Below, piece after piece: positions 42,561-51,278 of a stretch of 64,000 nucleotides of DNA. How positions within the stretch are numbered: the stretch's first letter is position 1; every line of letters starts with the position of its first letter. The translations under genes were made by a program, and so were the position numbers. Origin of the DNA: DYKG01 sp964596185 (GTDB lineage Bacteria; Muiribacteriota; Ozemobacteria; Ozemobacterales; Ozemobacteraceae). The notes under the pieces were generated by a model. That model ran no database searches, was not told where the DNA came from, and saw nothing but the letters and a program-made list of their open reading frames with translations. Location of the stretch: the NCBI GenBank assembly GCA_964596185.1, contig CAZQUE010000008.1, forward strand, positions 1 to 64,000, read 5' to 3'.

Positions 42561-42589
42561 TTGCAATGCCCCTGACACTGTGCTAGACT
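42561..42589 (+). promoter_or_regulatory. Candidate promoter and structured leader of the 42730 gene
   Basis: TTGCAA (42561-42566), 17 bp, TAGACT (42584-42589). Downstream in the leader is a hairpin with stem CAGACC (42635-42640)/GGTCTG (42649-42654), extendable by GCC/GGC. The rest of the 264-bp gap 42466-42729 shows no gene. Confidence 0.35.
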
Positions 42590-42729
42590 TTTCTGGTTTA
42601 GGGCGATTGGCTCTATTACAGTTCGAATTTGCCACAGACCTTTTCTGAGGTCTGATTGGCGCTTAGGCTGGCGGTCAATCATTCTGCTATTGTATTGAAA
42701 TCATTCTGTTTGAATTGTAGGGAGATGGT

Positions 42730-44868
42730 ATGAATCCAGACGGAAATGGGGAGATCAGCAACGAATTCTTCAAGAAGTTGAACCAGCAGATTGTTCAGAA
42801 AGATAATCTGATCAAATTGCTTCAGCTTCAGATTCGCAACCTCAAAAACCAGATTGAAGCTGGTGGTGCAGGTTCGGAAGATTCGGCTGAAATGAAGAAG
42901 GCACTTGAAGAGAAGTCTCTTGAAATTGAAAAAATTCAGGCTGAGCTCAATGAACAAAGATCTCAGTTTGACAATTTCAGTAAAGAAAAAGAAGAGCAGA
43001 TTCAGGCTCTTAATCGCATGCTCGAAGAGCAGCAGGGTGGCGGCGGAATTGAAACAATTGAAGATCCGCGCGTGCCTGAGCTGGAAGCGCAGATCGCAGC
43101 TTTGACCGCTGAACTTGAAGGTCTGAAAGCGGCGAGTGCTGACGCGACACCTTATCTGACCGCAGATCTGGCGGCTAAAGATTTGCTGATAGAGCAGCTG
43201 CAACAGGAACTGGAGGCGGCCCGGTCCGCGCCGAGTGGTGGCGAAACTGAAGCGGTGCAGCAGTTCCGCATCGAGGCCGAGGCGGCCAAGGCAGAATTGC
43301 AGCAGGCCGAAGTGGCCATGACACAGTTTTCCGCGCAAATTCAGGAAAAGGACGCCCTGATCGAAGAGCTTAAGCTCGCGGTTCAGGAGAATAAATCCGA
43401 CGATTCTGCGCAGAATCGCATCATGGAACTTGAGCAGGATGTGGAAACACTCAGAAACCTTCTGGCTGAAAAAGACGAGGCTCTGGGCGCCGGTTCTGGT
43501 GCAGAACCCGCCGTTGATCCTCAGCTTCAGCAAAACCTTGCTGAGGCCCAGGCCGAAATCGAAATGCTCAAATCTCGTCTGGCAGAATTGCAGAATGCTG
43601 CTCCGGCTCTCCCTCCCGGAGTGGAAGAAGAATTGGTCAAACTGCGAGAAGAAAATGCCCAGATCGATGAAATCAAACAGAAAATGACTCAATTACAGGC
43701 TGATTCTGAACAGTTGGCCGAGATGGCAATGAAATTGACTGCTGCCGAGTCCGACCGCGAGCAGATGGCTGATCAGCTTGAAAAGCTGCAGAGTCAGGAA
43801 GAAACTGAAGAAGAGCAGGCTCTCAGGCTTGAAGTTGCGAAGCTTAAAGAATCGCTTGAAAGCAAAGATGCAGAAATCGCCAAATTGCGTGTTTCAATTG
43901 AAGCGCGAGGCGACGACAGCATGAGTGACCCGGCTTTGCGCGAAGAGGTCGAGCAGTTGACCCGCCAGGTTGCCGACCAGTTGCTGGCAATTCAGAATTT
44001 TGAAGGTATGCTCAACAAGGCCAAAGAGCAGATCGATGCCAAGACCCATGAGATTGAAATGCTCAAGGGGCGCTTGTCACAAACCGAAGAGCCGCAACAG
44101 ATTATCCCGGTAACCGGCGACAGTGAAATAATCAGCAGCTTTATCGATTTTTTCGATGGCCTCGACTCTTTGTTGGCAAGAAATCCTTTGCCTGAACTGC
44201 AAACCTTGCATCAGAAACTTCTTGATCGGTTGATTATTCCCAATCAGATCAATTATGTGCCGGTTATTTCCGAAGAATTCGATCCTGAAAAGCATATTGC
44301 TACCGATTACTTCCGTTCTGACAAATTCCCTGAAAGATGTGTCGTTTTTGAAGTTGAAAAGGGCTATGCCAAAGGCGATAACATTATCAAGAAATCCAAG
44401 GTTTGGGTTGTTCAGAACCTGTTCAATTGTCTTGAATGCAATACGATGCAGAGCAATCCTGACAGCCGCTTTTGCCACATGTGCGGCGCCAAAATGGTCG
44501 CTCCCAACGGATTGCCGGTTGACAGCCTGCCGGAATTCTCGCCGACCCCGGCCACCTATCAGCGTTTTGCTGAAAGAATGGCTGAAAAAGGCAATGTCGA
44601 GCAGGCAAAAGAGTATCTCCAGTCCGGCCTCAACCTCGATGCCAATTTCGTGCCTCTGTTGACCAAGCTTGGCGAAATTCTCGCTTCCGAATCAAATTAT
44701 GAAGAAGCGCTTGAGCTGCTGAAAAAGGCTTACAACCTCAAGAAAGATGCCAAGATTCAGGAAAAAATCAGCGCTATCGAGGTTAAACTCAACATCTTCA
44801 AGCAGGCGCAAAGCCTCAAGCTTGACCCTGAAGAATTCAGCAAGCTTGTCAATCTGATCCAAAAATAA
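42730..44868 (+). CDS. Coiled-coil protein with GrpE-like domain, zinc ribbon and TPRs
   Basis: A 712-residue cytoplasmic protein. Residues 10-450 are a long heptad coiled coil broken by short Gly/Pro/Ala linkers. Residues about 455-560 resemble GrpE, the DnaK nucleotide exchange factor: a helical part ending LHQKLLDRL, then EEFDPEKHIATDYFR and VFEVEKGYAKGDNIIKKSKVWVV, matching GrpE's beta domain (FDP..H.A, then a GY.LGD..LRPAKV-like strand). A zinc ribbon follows (CLECNTMQ...CHMCG, about 566-590), then two to three TPRs (595-700). GrpE normally has a single short coiled coil and none of the rest. It may link a chaperone to clients or partners; function is inferred. Confidence 0.75.
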   Translation: MNPDGNGEISNEFFKKLNQQIVQKDNLIKLLQLQIRNLKNQIEAGGAGSEDSAEMKKALEEKSLEIEKIQAELNEQRSQFDNFSKEKEEQIQALNRMLEEQQGGGGIETIEDPRVPELEAQIAALTAELEGLKAASADATPYLTADLAAKDLLIEQLQQELEAARSAPSGGETEAVQQFRIEAEAAKAELQQAEVAMTQFSAQIQEKDALIEELKLAVQENKSDDSAQNRIMELEQDVETLRNLLAEKDEALGAGSGAEPAVDPQLQQNLAEAQAEIEMLKSRLAELQNAAPALPPGVEEELVKLREENAQIDEIKQKMTQLQADSEQLAEMAMKLTAAESDREQMADQLEKLQSQEETEEEQALRLEVAKLKESLESKDAEIAKLRVSIEARGDDSMSDPALREEVEQLTRQVADQLLAIQNFEGMLNKAKEQIDAKTHEIEMLKGRLSQTEEPQQIIPVTGDSEIISSFIDFFDGLDSLLARNPLPELQTLHQKLLDRLIIPNQINYVPVISEEFDPEKHIATDYFRSDKFPERCVVFEVEKGYAKGDNIIKKSKVWVVQNLFNCLECNTMQSNPDSRFCHMCGAKMVAPNGLPVDSLPEFSPTPATYQRFAERMAEKGNVEQAKEYLQSGLNLDANFVPLLTKLGEILASESNYEEALELLKKAYNLKKDAKIQEKISAIEVKLNIFKQAQSLKLDPEEFSKLVNLIQK

Positions 44869-44887
44869 ATCTCAGGAAACCCGCTAT

Positions 44888-47551
44888 ATGTCACAGAATC
44901 CCGATATCCTTCCAAAAGCCTACGATCCTAGCCAGGTTGAAACTTCAACCTATCAGAAATGGGAAGAAAACAAGTGCTTTCATGCCGATGAAAAAAAAGA
45001 CAAGGAAACCTACTGTATTGTAATCCCGCCGCCAAACGTCACCGGAATGCTGACCATGGGGCATGTTCTTAACAATACTCTTCAGGATATCCTGATCAGA
45101 TACCATCGCATGCTTGGTCGCGAAACACTTTGGTTGCCCGGCACCGATCATGCCGGCATCGCAACCCAGAACGTCGTAGAAAAAGCTCTTGCCAAAGAAA
45201 AAATTTCCCGTCACGACCTCGGTCGCGAAAAGTTTCTTGAAAAGGTCTGGGCCTGGAAGGAAAAATACGGGGGCATCATTCTTAGCCAGTTAAAAAGGCT
45301 TGGCTGCTCCTGCGATTGGGAACGTGAGCGTTTCACCATGGACGAGGGCCTGAGCGAAGCTGTTCAGAAATGCTTTATCAAGCTTTACAATGATGGCATG
45401 ATTTACAAGGGAAAATACATCATCAACTGGTGCCCGCGTTGTCGCACCGCCCTTTCTGATGAAGAAAAAATCCCGGAAGACACCAAAGGCAACCTCTGGC
45501 ACATAAAATATCCGCGAAAAGACGGTAAAGGCCATGTTATCGTTGCCACCACCCGTCCTGAAACCATGCTTGGTGACACCGCGGTCGCGGTTAATCCTGC
45601 CGACGAGCGTTATGCCGATCTGGTTGGTAAAACCCTTGTTCTGCCTTTTGTTAACCGCGAAATCCCGGTTATCGTCGATGAATACGTCGATAGAGAATTT
45701 GGTTCCGGTGCAGTAAAAATTACTCCGGCTCATGACCCCAACGATTTCGAAATGGGGCGCCGCCATAACCTCGAACAGATCATCGTCATGGACGAAGGTG
45801 GGGTAATGAACGAGCTGGCCGGAGAATTTGCCGGCATGGATCGTTTTGCGGCAAGAAAAGCGATTGTCGAAGCCCTTGAAGAAAAAGGGTTGCTAGAAAA
45901 AATTGAAGATCACGAGCTTGCCGTCGGTCATTGCGAGCGCTGCAAAACAGTCATCGAACCATATCTTTCAGACCAGTGGTTCGTAAAAATGAAACCTCTT
46001 GCTGAAAAAGCGATTGAAGCGGTTAAAAGCGGCAAGCTGAGATTTACGCCGAACCGCTGGATTGGCGTCTACCTGCACTGGATGGAAAATATCCGTGACT
46101 GGTGCATCAGCAGACAGCTCTGGTGGGGTCACCGTATTCCGGCCTATACCTGCCAAAGTTGCCAGGAAGTCATGGTTGCTGCTCAACAGCCTGAAAAGTG
46201 CCCAAAATGTGGTGCCACTACTGGTATTTTACAGGATGAAGACGTGCTCGATACCTGGTTCTCATCCTGGTTGTGGCCTTTTTCAACCATGGGCTGGCCT
46301 GAAGATACCGAAACTTTGCGCCGATTTTATCCGACCGATACTCTGGTGACCGGCCCCGACATCATTTTCTTCTGGGTTGCCAGAATGGTTATGGCCGGCT
46401 ATTATTTCGTCGATGAATGCCCGTTTCACGATGTTTACTTCACCAGCATCGTTCGCGACATGAAAGGTCGCAAAATGAGTAAATCGCTGGGCAATTCACC
46501 CGATCCGCTCGATATCATCGCGACTTACGGCGCAGATGCTTTGCGCTATACCGTCATTTCACTCGCTCCAGTAGGTCAGGATATCAAATTCGCCGAAAAC
46601 AAGGTAGAAATTGGGCGCAACTTCGCCAACAAGCTTTGGAATGCTTCAAGATTCGTGCTCATGAATCTCGAAGGCGCAACCTGCTCTATCGAAGCGGATC
46701 TACCCGCTCAGGAGAAAATGAGTCCGGCTGATCGCTGGATCATTTCGCGAATGAATTTCGCCGTCGATCAGGTTGCTGAAAACCTTGCCGAAGGCAGTTT
46801 CAAGTTCAACGACGCTCTCAAGGTCGTTTATGAATTTATTTGGAACGATTTCTGTGACTGGTATATCGAGATGTCCAAGCCGGTTCTTTTCGGCGGCGAT
46901 GCTCAAGCAAAGGCCGTCGTTCAACAGGTTCTGGTAACCTGCCTTGACGGTGCGCTGAAGATTCTTCATCCGTTCATGCCATTCATAACCGAAGAAATCT
47001 GGCAGAAATTGCCTGGCAGCAAGGGCTTTCTCATGCAGGCTTCGTTCCCGGTCGTAAATCAGTCGCTGGTTAATATTCCTCTGGAACAGGAAATTGCCGA
47101 ATTGATGGAAGCGGTTCGTGTCATTCGTAACCTGAGAGCATCTGCAAATATTTCACCGGCAAAGAAGGTGGCAGTACGGGTTGTCGAAGGCCCGCAAACT
47201 TCGCAGGTCTTTTCCAATCATCAGGCAATGATCTGCAATCTTGCCGGCGTCGAAAAGTTTGAACTGGTCGGCGGCAAGCCGTCCGGGCATCTGGTTGGGT
47301 TGATGGGCGCTGCAGAAGTTTGCCTCGATCTGGCCGGAGTAATCGACGTTGAGGCTGAAAAAGCCAGGGTCGAAAACGAACTTGCAAAAATCGAAAAAGA
47401 GATGGCAAAGATTTCAGTAAAACTTGAAAATCAAAGCTTCGTTCAGAAAGCGCCGCCAGAAGTTGTTGAAAAGATTCGCGATGGCATTGCCGAATACGAG
47501 GCGCAGATCGTCAAGTTAAAAGAATATCAGATGGAACTGGGGAAAATTTAA
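44888..47551 (+). CDS. valS: Valyl-tRNA synthetase
   Basis: Charges tRNA-Val. Standard length of 887 residues for the class I enzyme. PPPNVTGMLTMGHVLN carries the HIGH-type motif near residue 46; KMSKSLGNSPDP near 530 is the KMSKS loop. The CP1 editing domain (TTRPETMLGDTAVAV) and zinc-binding cysteines (CERCKTVI, CQSC, CPKC) are present, as is the C-terminal coiled coil. It starts the valS-tyrS-thrS cluster 20 bp after the GrpE-like gene. Confidence 0.98.
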   Translation: MSQNPDILPKAYDPSQVETSTYQKWEENKCFHADEKKDKETYCIVIPPPNVTGMLTMGHVLNNTLQDILIRYHRMLGRETLWLPGTDHAGIATQNVVEKALAKEKISRHDLGREKFLEKVWAWKEKYGGIILSQLKRLGCSCDWERERFTMDEGLSEAVQKCFIKLYNDGMIYKGKYIINWCPRCRTALSDEEKIPEDTKGNLWHIKYPRKDGKGHVIVATTRPETMLGDTAVAVNPADERYADLVGKTLVLPFVNREIPVIVDEYVDREFGSGAVKITPAHDPNDFEMGRRHNLEQIIVMDEGGVMNELAGEFAGMDRFAARKAIVEALEEKGLLEKIEDHELAVGHCERCKTVIEPYLSDQWFVKMKPLAEKAIEAVKSGKLRFTPNRWIGVYLHWMENIRDWCISRQLWWGHRIPAYTCQSCQEVMVAAQQPEKCPKCGATTGILQDEDVLDTWFSSWLWPFSTMGWPEDTETLRRFYPTDTLVTGPDIIFFWVARMVMAGYYFVDECPFHDVYFTSIVRDMKGRKMSKSLGNSPDPLDIIATYGADALRYTVISLAPVGQDIKFAENKVEIGRNFANKLWNASRFVLMNLEGATCSIEADLPAQEKMSPADRWIISRMNFAVDQVAENLAEGSFKFNDALKVVYEFIWNDFCDWYIEMSKPVLFGGDAQAKAVVQQVLVTCLDGALKILHPFMPFITEEIWQKLPGSKGFLMQASFPVVNQSLVNIPLEQEIAELMEAVRVIRNLRASANISPAKKVAVRVVEGPQTSQVFSNHQAMICNLAGVEKFELVGGKPSGHLVGLMGAAEVCLDLAGVIDVEAEKARVENELAKIEKEMAKISVKLENQSFVQKAPPEVVEKIRDGIAEYEAQIVKLKEYQMELGKI

Positions 47552-47554
47552 GCC

Positions 47555-48781
47555 GTGAAATTCAGTGCAACACCTAAAGAACAGCTTGAAATAATCGCTA
47601 CCGGCACTGCCGATATCGTTTCCAGAGAAGAATTGCTCAAAAAACTCGAAAAGTCTTACCAGACCGGAAAGCCTTTGCAGGTAAAACTCGGCGCTGATCC
47701 TTCCGCGCCAGATATTCACCTCGGCCATACCGTGGTATTGCAGAAAATGCGGCAGTTTCAGGCGCTTGGTCATGAAGTCGTCTTTCTTATCGGTGATTTC
47801 ACCGGGCGAATCGGCGATCCTACCGGCAAAAAGAAGACCAGACCTGCGCTTACAGAAGAAGAAGTCATAGCCAATGCTGAAACATACAAAAAGCAGATCG
47901 GCAAGATTCTCGATCTTGAAAAGACCAGAATAGTTTTTAATTCAGACTGGCTGGGAAAAATGACCTTTGCTGACGTGCTCAAGCTAAGTTCGCAATATAC
48001 CGTGGCGCGCATGCTCGAACGTGACGATTTTGAAAAACGCTTCAAAAGTCACGTCCCGATCAGCATTGTCGAGTTCATGTATCCGCTGATGCAGGGATAT
48101 GATTCGGTCGCGCTACGTTCCGACATCGAAATCGGCGGGGTCGACCAGACCTTCAACCTTCTTGTTGGCCGCGAACTACAGAGATCCTACGGCCAGGAAC
48201 CCCAGGTTACTCTGACCATGCCGATTCTCGAAGGCCTTGACGGCAAGGAAAAAATGTCGAAAAGCCTCGGTAACTATGTCGGCATCGATGAAGAACCGGG
48301 TCAGATCTACGGCAAACTCATGTCGATTCCCGATGAATTGATGCTCAAATATTATGAGTTGCTAACCGACATCGGGCTTGAAGAGCTCAAAAATGTTAAA
48401 GAGCGGATTGTCAGCGAGCCTAAAAAGGTAAAAATGATGCTGGCCCGGCAGATTACCTCACAGTATTGGGGCGCCGAAGCTGGCCAGGCGGCAGAAGCTG
48501 AATTTGAAAAGATTTTTGGCAAAACCGGCGACGGTTTGCCTGATGAAATAGAAGAAGTGACGCTTGAAATACCCGCCGAAGGTATTTCGCTGCTTAAGCT
48601 TCTGACCACGGTTAACCTTGCTGAAAGCGGCGGTGACGCCCGACGCAAAGTGCAGCAGGGTGGCGTTAAGGTCGACCAGCAAAAGGTCACCGATGGTCAG
48701 AAATTGTATCTGCCCGGCTCTGAATTCATAATTCAGGCAGGCAAGCGCGACTTTCGAAAAGTCGTTTTAAAAAACGCATAA
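47555..48781 (+). CDS. tyrS: Tyrosyl-tRNA synthetase
   Basis: Charges tRNA-Tyr. A 408-residue class I enzyme with GTG start 4 bp after valS. HIGH-type motif in GADPSAPDIHLGHTVVLQ, KMSKS loop in KEKMSKSLGNYVG; the C-terminal S4 domain (about 340-405: GDARRKVQQGGVKVD) binds tRNA. The HLGH and PS-A-PD signature are of the TyrS form common in bacteria with the shorter catalytic core (TyrZ-like). Confidence 0.97.
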   Translation: MKFSATPKEQLEIIATGTADIVSREELLKKLEKSYQTGKPLQVKLGADPSAPDIHLGHTVVLQKMRQFQALGHEVVFLIGDFTGRIGDPTGKKKTRPALTEEEVIANAETYKKQIGKILDLEKTRIVFNSDWLGKMTFADVLKLSSQYTVARMLERDDFEKRFKSHVPISIVEFMYPLMQGYDSVALRSDIEIGGVDQTFNLLVGRELQRSYGQEPQVTLTMPILEGLDGKEKMSKSLGNYVGIDEEPGQIYGKLMSIPDELMLKYYELLTDIGLEELKNVKERIVSEPKKVKMMLARQITSQYWGAEAGQAAEAEFEKIFGKTGDGLPDEIEEVTLEIPAEGISLLKLLTTVNLAESGGDARRKVQQGGVKVDQQKVTDGQKLYLPGSEFIIQAGKRDFRKVVLKNA

Positions 48782-48809
48782 CAGGTTGTAACGGATATAA
48801 GGAGACAAT

Positions 48810-50720
48810 ATGTCGCAGATGATTCAATTGAAGCTCCCTGATGGCAAAATTATCGAACTCGAACAGGGCGCAACCGTTCAGGATGCAGCCATGAAAATCG
48901 GCCCCGGCCTGGCAAAAGCCGCGTTGGCCGGAAAAATAGACGGAAAACTCACAGACCTGCGCGCACCCTTGCGTGAGTCGGCAGACCTGGAAATAGTCAC
49001 CGGCAAGTCCCCTGAAGCCCCGGAAGTCTATCGCCACTCAATGGCCCACATTATGGCCGAAGCGATTCTTCAGCTGTTCCCCGAGGCTCAGTTCGGCATT
49101 GGCCCGACAATTGAAAACGGGTTCTACTATGATTTTCTTTTGCCGCGCGCTCTCACTGCCGATGATCTTGAAATCGTCGAAAAGAAAATGAAAGACGTAA
49201 TTGCTTCGAAAACTCCGTTTGAAAGACGAGAAGTGACTAAAGAAGAAGCATTGAAGATGTTTAAAGAATTCAATCAGCCATTTAAACTTGAGCTGATTGA
49301 AGAACTTGAAGATCAGACGATAACCGTCTTTTCGCAAGGCGGTTTTGTCGATTTGTGTCGTGGGCCGCATGTTCCCGATTCAGGCGTAGTCAAGAATTTC
49401 AAGCTTCTGAGCATTGCCGGCGCCTATTGGCGTGGCGATGAAAAGCGCCCGATGCTGCAGCGCATTTACGGAACCGCTTTCGGTAGTAAAGAAGAGCTCA
49501 AAGAGTATCTCGATCGTCTTGAAGAAGCGAAAAAGCGCGATCATCGCAAACTTGGCAAGGAACTCGACCTCTTTTCAACCCAGGAAGAAGTTGGACCGGG
49601 CCTGGTGTTCTGGCATCCGAAGGGTGCGAGAATCAGACACGAAATCGAATCTTTCTGGAAAGAAATGCATTATCGCAACGGCTATGAGCTGATGTATACG
49701 CCGCATATCGGTCAGAGCTGGCTCTGGGAAACCAGTGGCCATCTTGATTTCTACAAAGACTCGATGTACAGCCCAATGGAAATAGATGGTGCAGATTACT
49801 TCATCAAACCGATGAATTGCCCTTTCCACATTATGATCTACAAATCACAGGTTCGCTCTTATCGCGATCTGCCACTGCGTTGGGCTGAACTTGGCACAGT
49901 TTACCGCTATGAAAAAAGCGGAGTTCTGCATGGCTTGCTGCGAGTGCGCGGTTTCACCCAGGATGACGCACATATCATCTGCACTCCGGAACAGATTGAA
50001 GATGAAATTCGCGAGGTTCTGCGTTTCAGTCTTTCTCTCTGGAAAGCTTTCGGATTCTCTAGTATCAAAGCTTATCTTGCCACACGACCTGCCAAGGCCG
50101 TCGGCGATGAAAGTCGCTGGAATCAGGCGATCGAAGCTTTGAATCGTGCGGTTGAGGCAGAAGGCCTTGAATGCGAAGTTGATGACGGTGGCGGCGCTTT
50201 CTATGGTCCGAAAATCGACCTTAAAATCAAAGACGCAATTGGCCGCGAATGGCAAATGACCACGATTCAGTTCGACTTCAACCTTCCTGAGCGATTTGAC
50301 ATGACCTACGTCGGTTCTGATGGCAATCGCCATCGCCCCTATATGGTGCATCGCGCCCTGCTCGGTTCGCTCGAGCGCTTTTTCGGCGTTCTGGTCGAGC
50401 ACTATGGCGGCGCAATGCCGGTCTGGCTTTCGCCGATTCAGGCGAGAGTCATGCCTATTTCCGACAAGCAGGCCGACTATGCTCGCGAAATCAACAAAAA
50501 GCTTCGTGCTGCCGGCGTGCGCTCTGAGCTTGATGACCGCAGCGACAAGATCGGCTACAGAATTCGCCAGGCACAGCTCGAAAAGGTTCCGTTCATGATC
50601 ATTCTCGGTGATCAGGAAAGTGAAAACTCGACGATTACCGTGCGTTTGCGCAATGGTGAAAACCTCAATCAGGTAAAACTTGAAGATTTCGTTAAGGAAC
50701 AGGAATGGAAAAAACTGTAA
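48810..50720 (+). CDS. thrS: Threonyl-tRNA synthetase
   Basis: Charges tRNA-Thr. A 636-residue class II enzyme with TGS domain (1-62), editing domain with HSMAHIMAEAI and the zinc ligands, and the catalytic core: motif 1 region, motif 2 in YRYEKSGVLHGLLRVRGFTQDD, motif 3 in HRALLGSLERF, then the anticodon domain. AAGGAGA precedes ATG 48810. The last 16 bp overlap the next gene. Confidence 0.98.
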   Translation: MSQMIQLKLPDGKIIELEQGATVQDAAMKIGPGLAKAALAGKIDGKLTDLRAPLRESADLEIVTGKSPEAPEVYRHSMAHIMAEAILQLFPEAQFGIGPTIENGFYYDFLLPRALTADDLEIVEKKMKDVIASKTPFERREVTKEEALKMFKEFNQPFKLELIEELEDQTITVFSQGGFVDLCRGPHVPDSGVVKNFKLLSIAGAYWRGDEKRPMLQRIYGTAFGSKEELKEYLDRLEEAKKRDHRKLGKELDLFSTQEEVGPGLVFWHPKGARIRHEIESFWKEMHYRNGYELMYTPHIGQSWLWETSGHLDFYKDSMYSPMEIDGADYFIKPMNCPFHIMIYKSQVRSYRDLPLRWAELGTVYRYEKSGVLHGLLRVRGFTQDDAHIICTPEQIEDEIREVLRFSLSLWKAFGFSSIKAYLATRPAKAVGDESRWNQAIEALNRAVEAEGLECEVDDGGGAFYGPKIDLKIKDAIGREWQMTTIQFDFNLPERFDMTYVGSDGNRHRPYMVHRALLGSLERFFGVLVEHYGGAMPVWLSPIQARVMPISDKQADYAREINKKLRAAGVRSELDDRSDKIGYRIRQAQLEKVPFMIILGDQESENSTITVRLRNGENLNQVKLEDFVKEQEWKKL

Positions 50721-51058
50721 CTCTTAGCTTGCAGGATGTTGGTGATCTGATTTTCAGAATCATTCAGCGCTACCTGTTTCGCAAAAATACCGATGTCGGT
50801 ATGGATGTAACCATCCAGGCCGGACCGTTACAGGAAACTCTTGTATTAAGGCTTCTTGACAACACTCATCTTCTGGTAAAGACTTTCCCGCACAAGAATT
50901 TCTCTCACGAGCTCGTATACCGGATTGAGGTTTACAAGACCCGTGAGGGTGATATGCGCGGCAACAAGATTGCATTCATGGAAGCTTCAAACGACAATGA
51001 CGCAATTGATGAAATTCATCGTTTCGTGCAGAGCTTTCTCGCACAACTGGGATTCTAG
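50705..51058 (+). CDS. Small protein of unknown function
   Basis: A 117-residue protein not recognised. It starts inside the last codons of thrS (16-bp overlap) so is translationally coupled to it. Predicted soluble, with a mixed helix-strand pattern (TLSLQDVGDLIFRIIQRY, ETLVLRLLDNTHLLVKTF, DAIDEIHRFVQSFLAQLGF) and no cysteine or catalytic motif. Its placement in the synthetase cluster suggests a housekeeping role but nothing more specific. Confidence 0.7.
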   Translation: MEKTVTLSLQDVGDLIFRIIQRYLFRKNTDVGMDVTIQAGPLQETLVLRLLDNTHLLVKTFPHKNFSHELVYRIEVYKTREGDMRGNKIAFMEASNDNDAIDEIHRFVQSFLAQLGF

Positions 51059-51079
51059 AAAAAACTTCTGGAGGAAAAA

Positions 51080-51259
51080 ATGCAGGCAGTTATCGATTCA
51101 ATCAATGGTGATTATTTCCGATGCTTACTTGAAAACGGTGATTTGATAAGTATTCACAAAGAGTACTTGCCCGAAAAGATCGAGGTGGGTAACGTGGTGA
51201 AAATTCAGTTCAGCATCGATGAAGAAGCCAGCAAGCGGCAGAAGGAATTGATGAAATAG
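51080..51259 (+). CDS. DUF3006-like small protein
   Basis: A 59-residue ORF with GGAGG upstream of ATG 51080. Its sequence fits DUF3006: MQAVIDSINGDYFRCLLE, then DLISIHKEYLPEKIEVGNVV, then a helix with KRQKELMK, like the family's RxxGDYAVVLLE..DEEIDVP..LLPEGAKEGDVL pattern. Such proteins are common, small and uncharacterised, often near extracellular or cell-wall genes. It sits 21 bp after the 50705 gene and 19 bp before the TPR gene start. Confidence 0.75.
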   Translation: MQAVIDSINGDYFRCLLENGDLISIHKEYLPEKIEVGNVVKIQFSIDEEASKRQKELMK

Positions 51260-51278
51260 ACTGAAAAAGGAGAGCGTT

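Noticed and set aside
42466..42729. T-box or other riboswitch before the synthetase cluster
   Set aside because: No T-box sequence, no specifier stem or terminator/antiterminator pair; only one short hairpin is seen.
42679..43692. 337-codon minus-strand frame opposite the coiled-coil gene
   Set aside because: It is antisense to a strongly periodic coiled coil, has a Phe/Leu/Gln-rich composition with no fold, and no ribosome site.
49845..50402. 185-codon minus-strand frame opposite thrS
   Set aside because: Fully inside the conserved thrS catalytic core.
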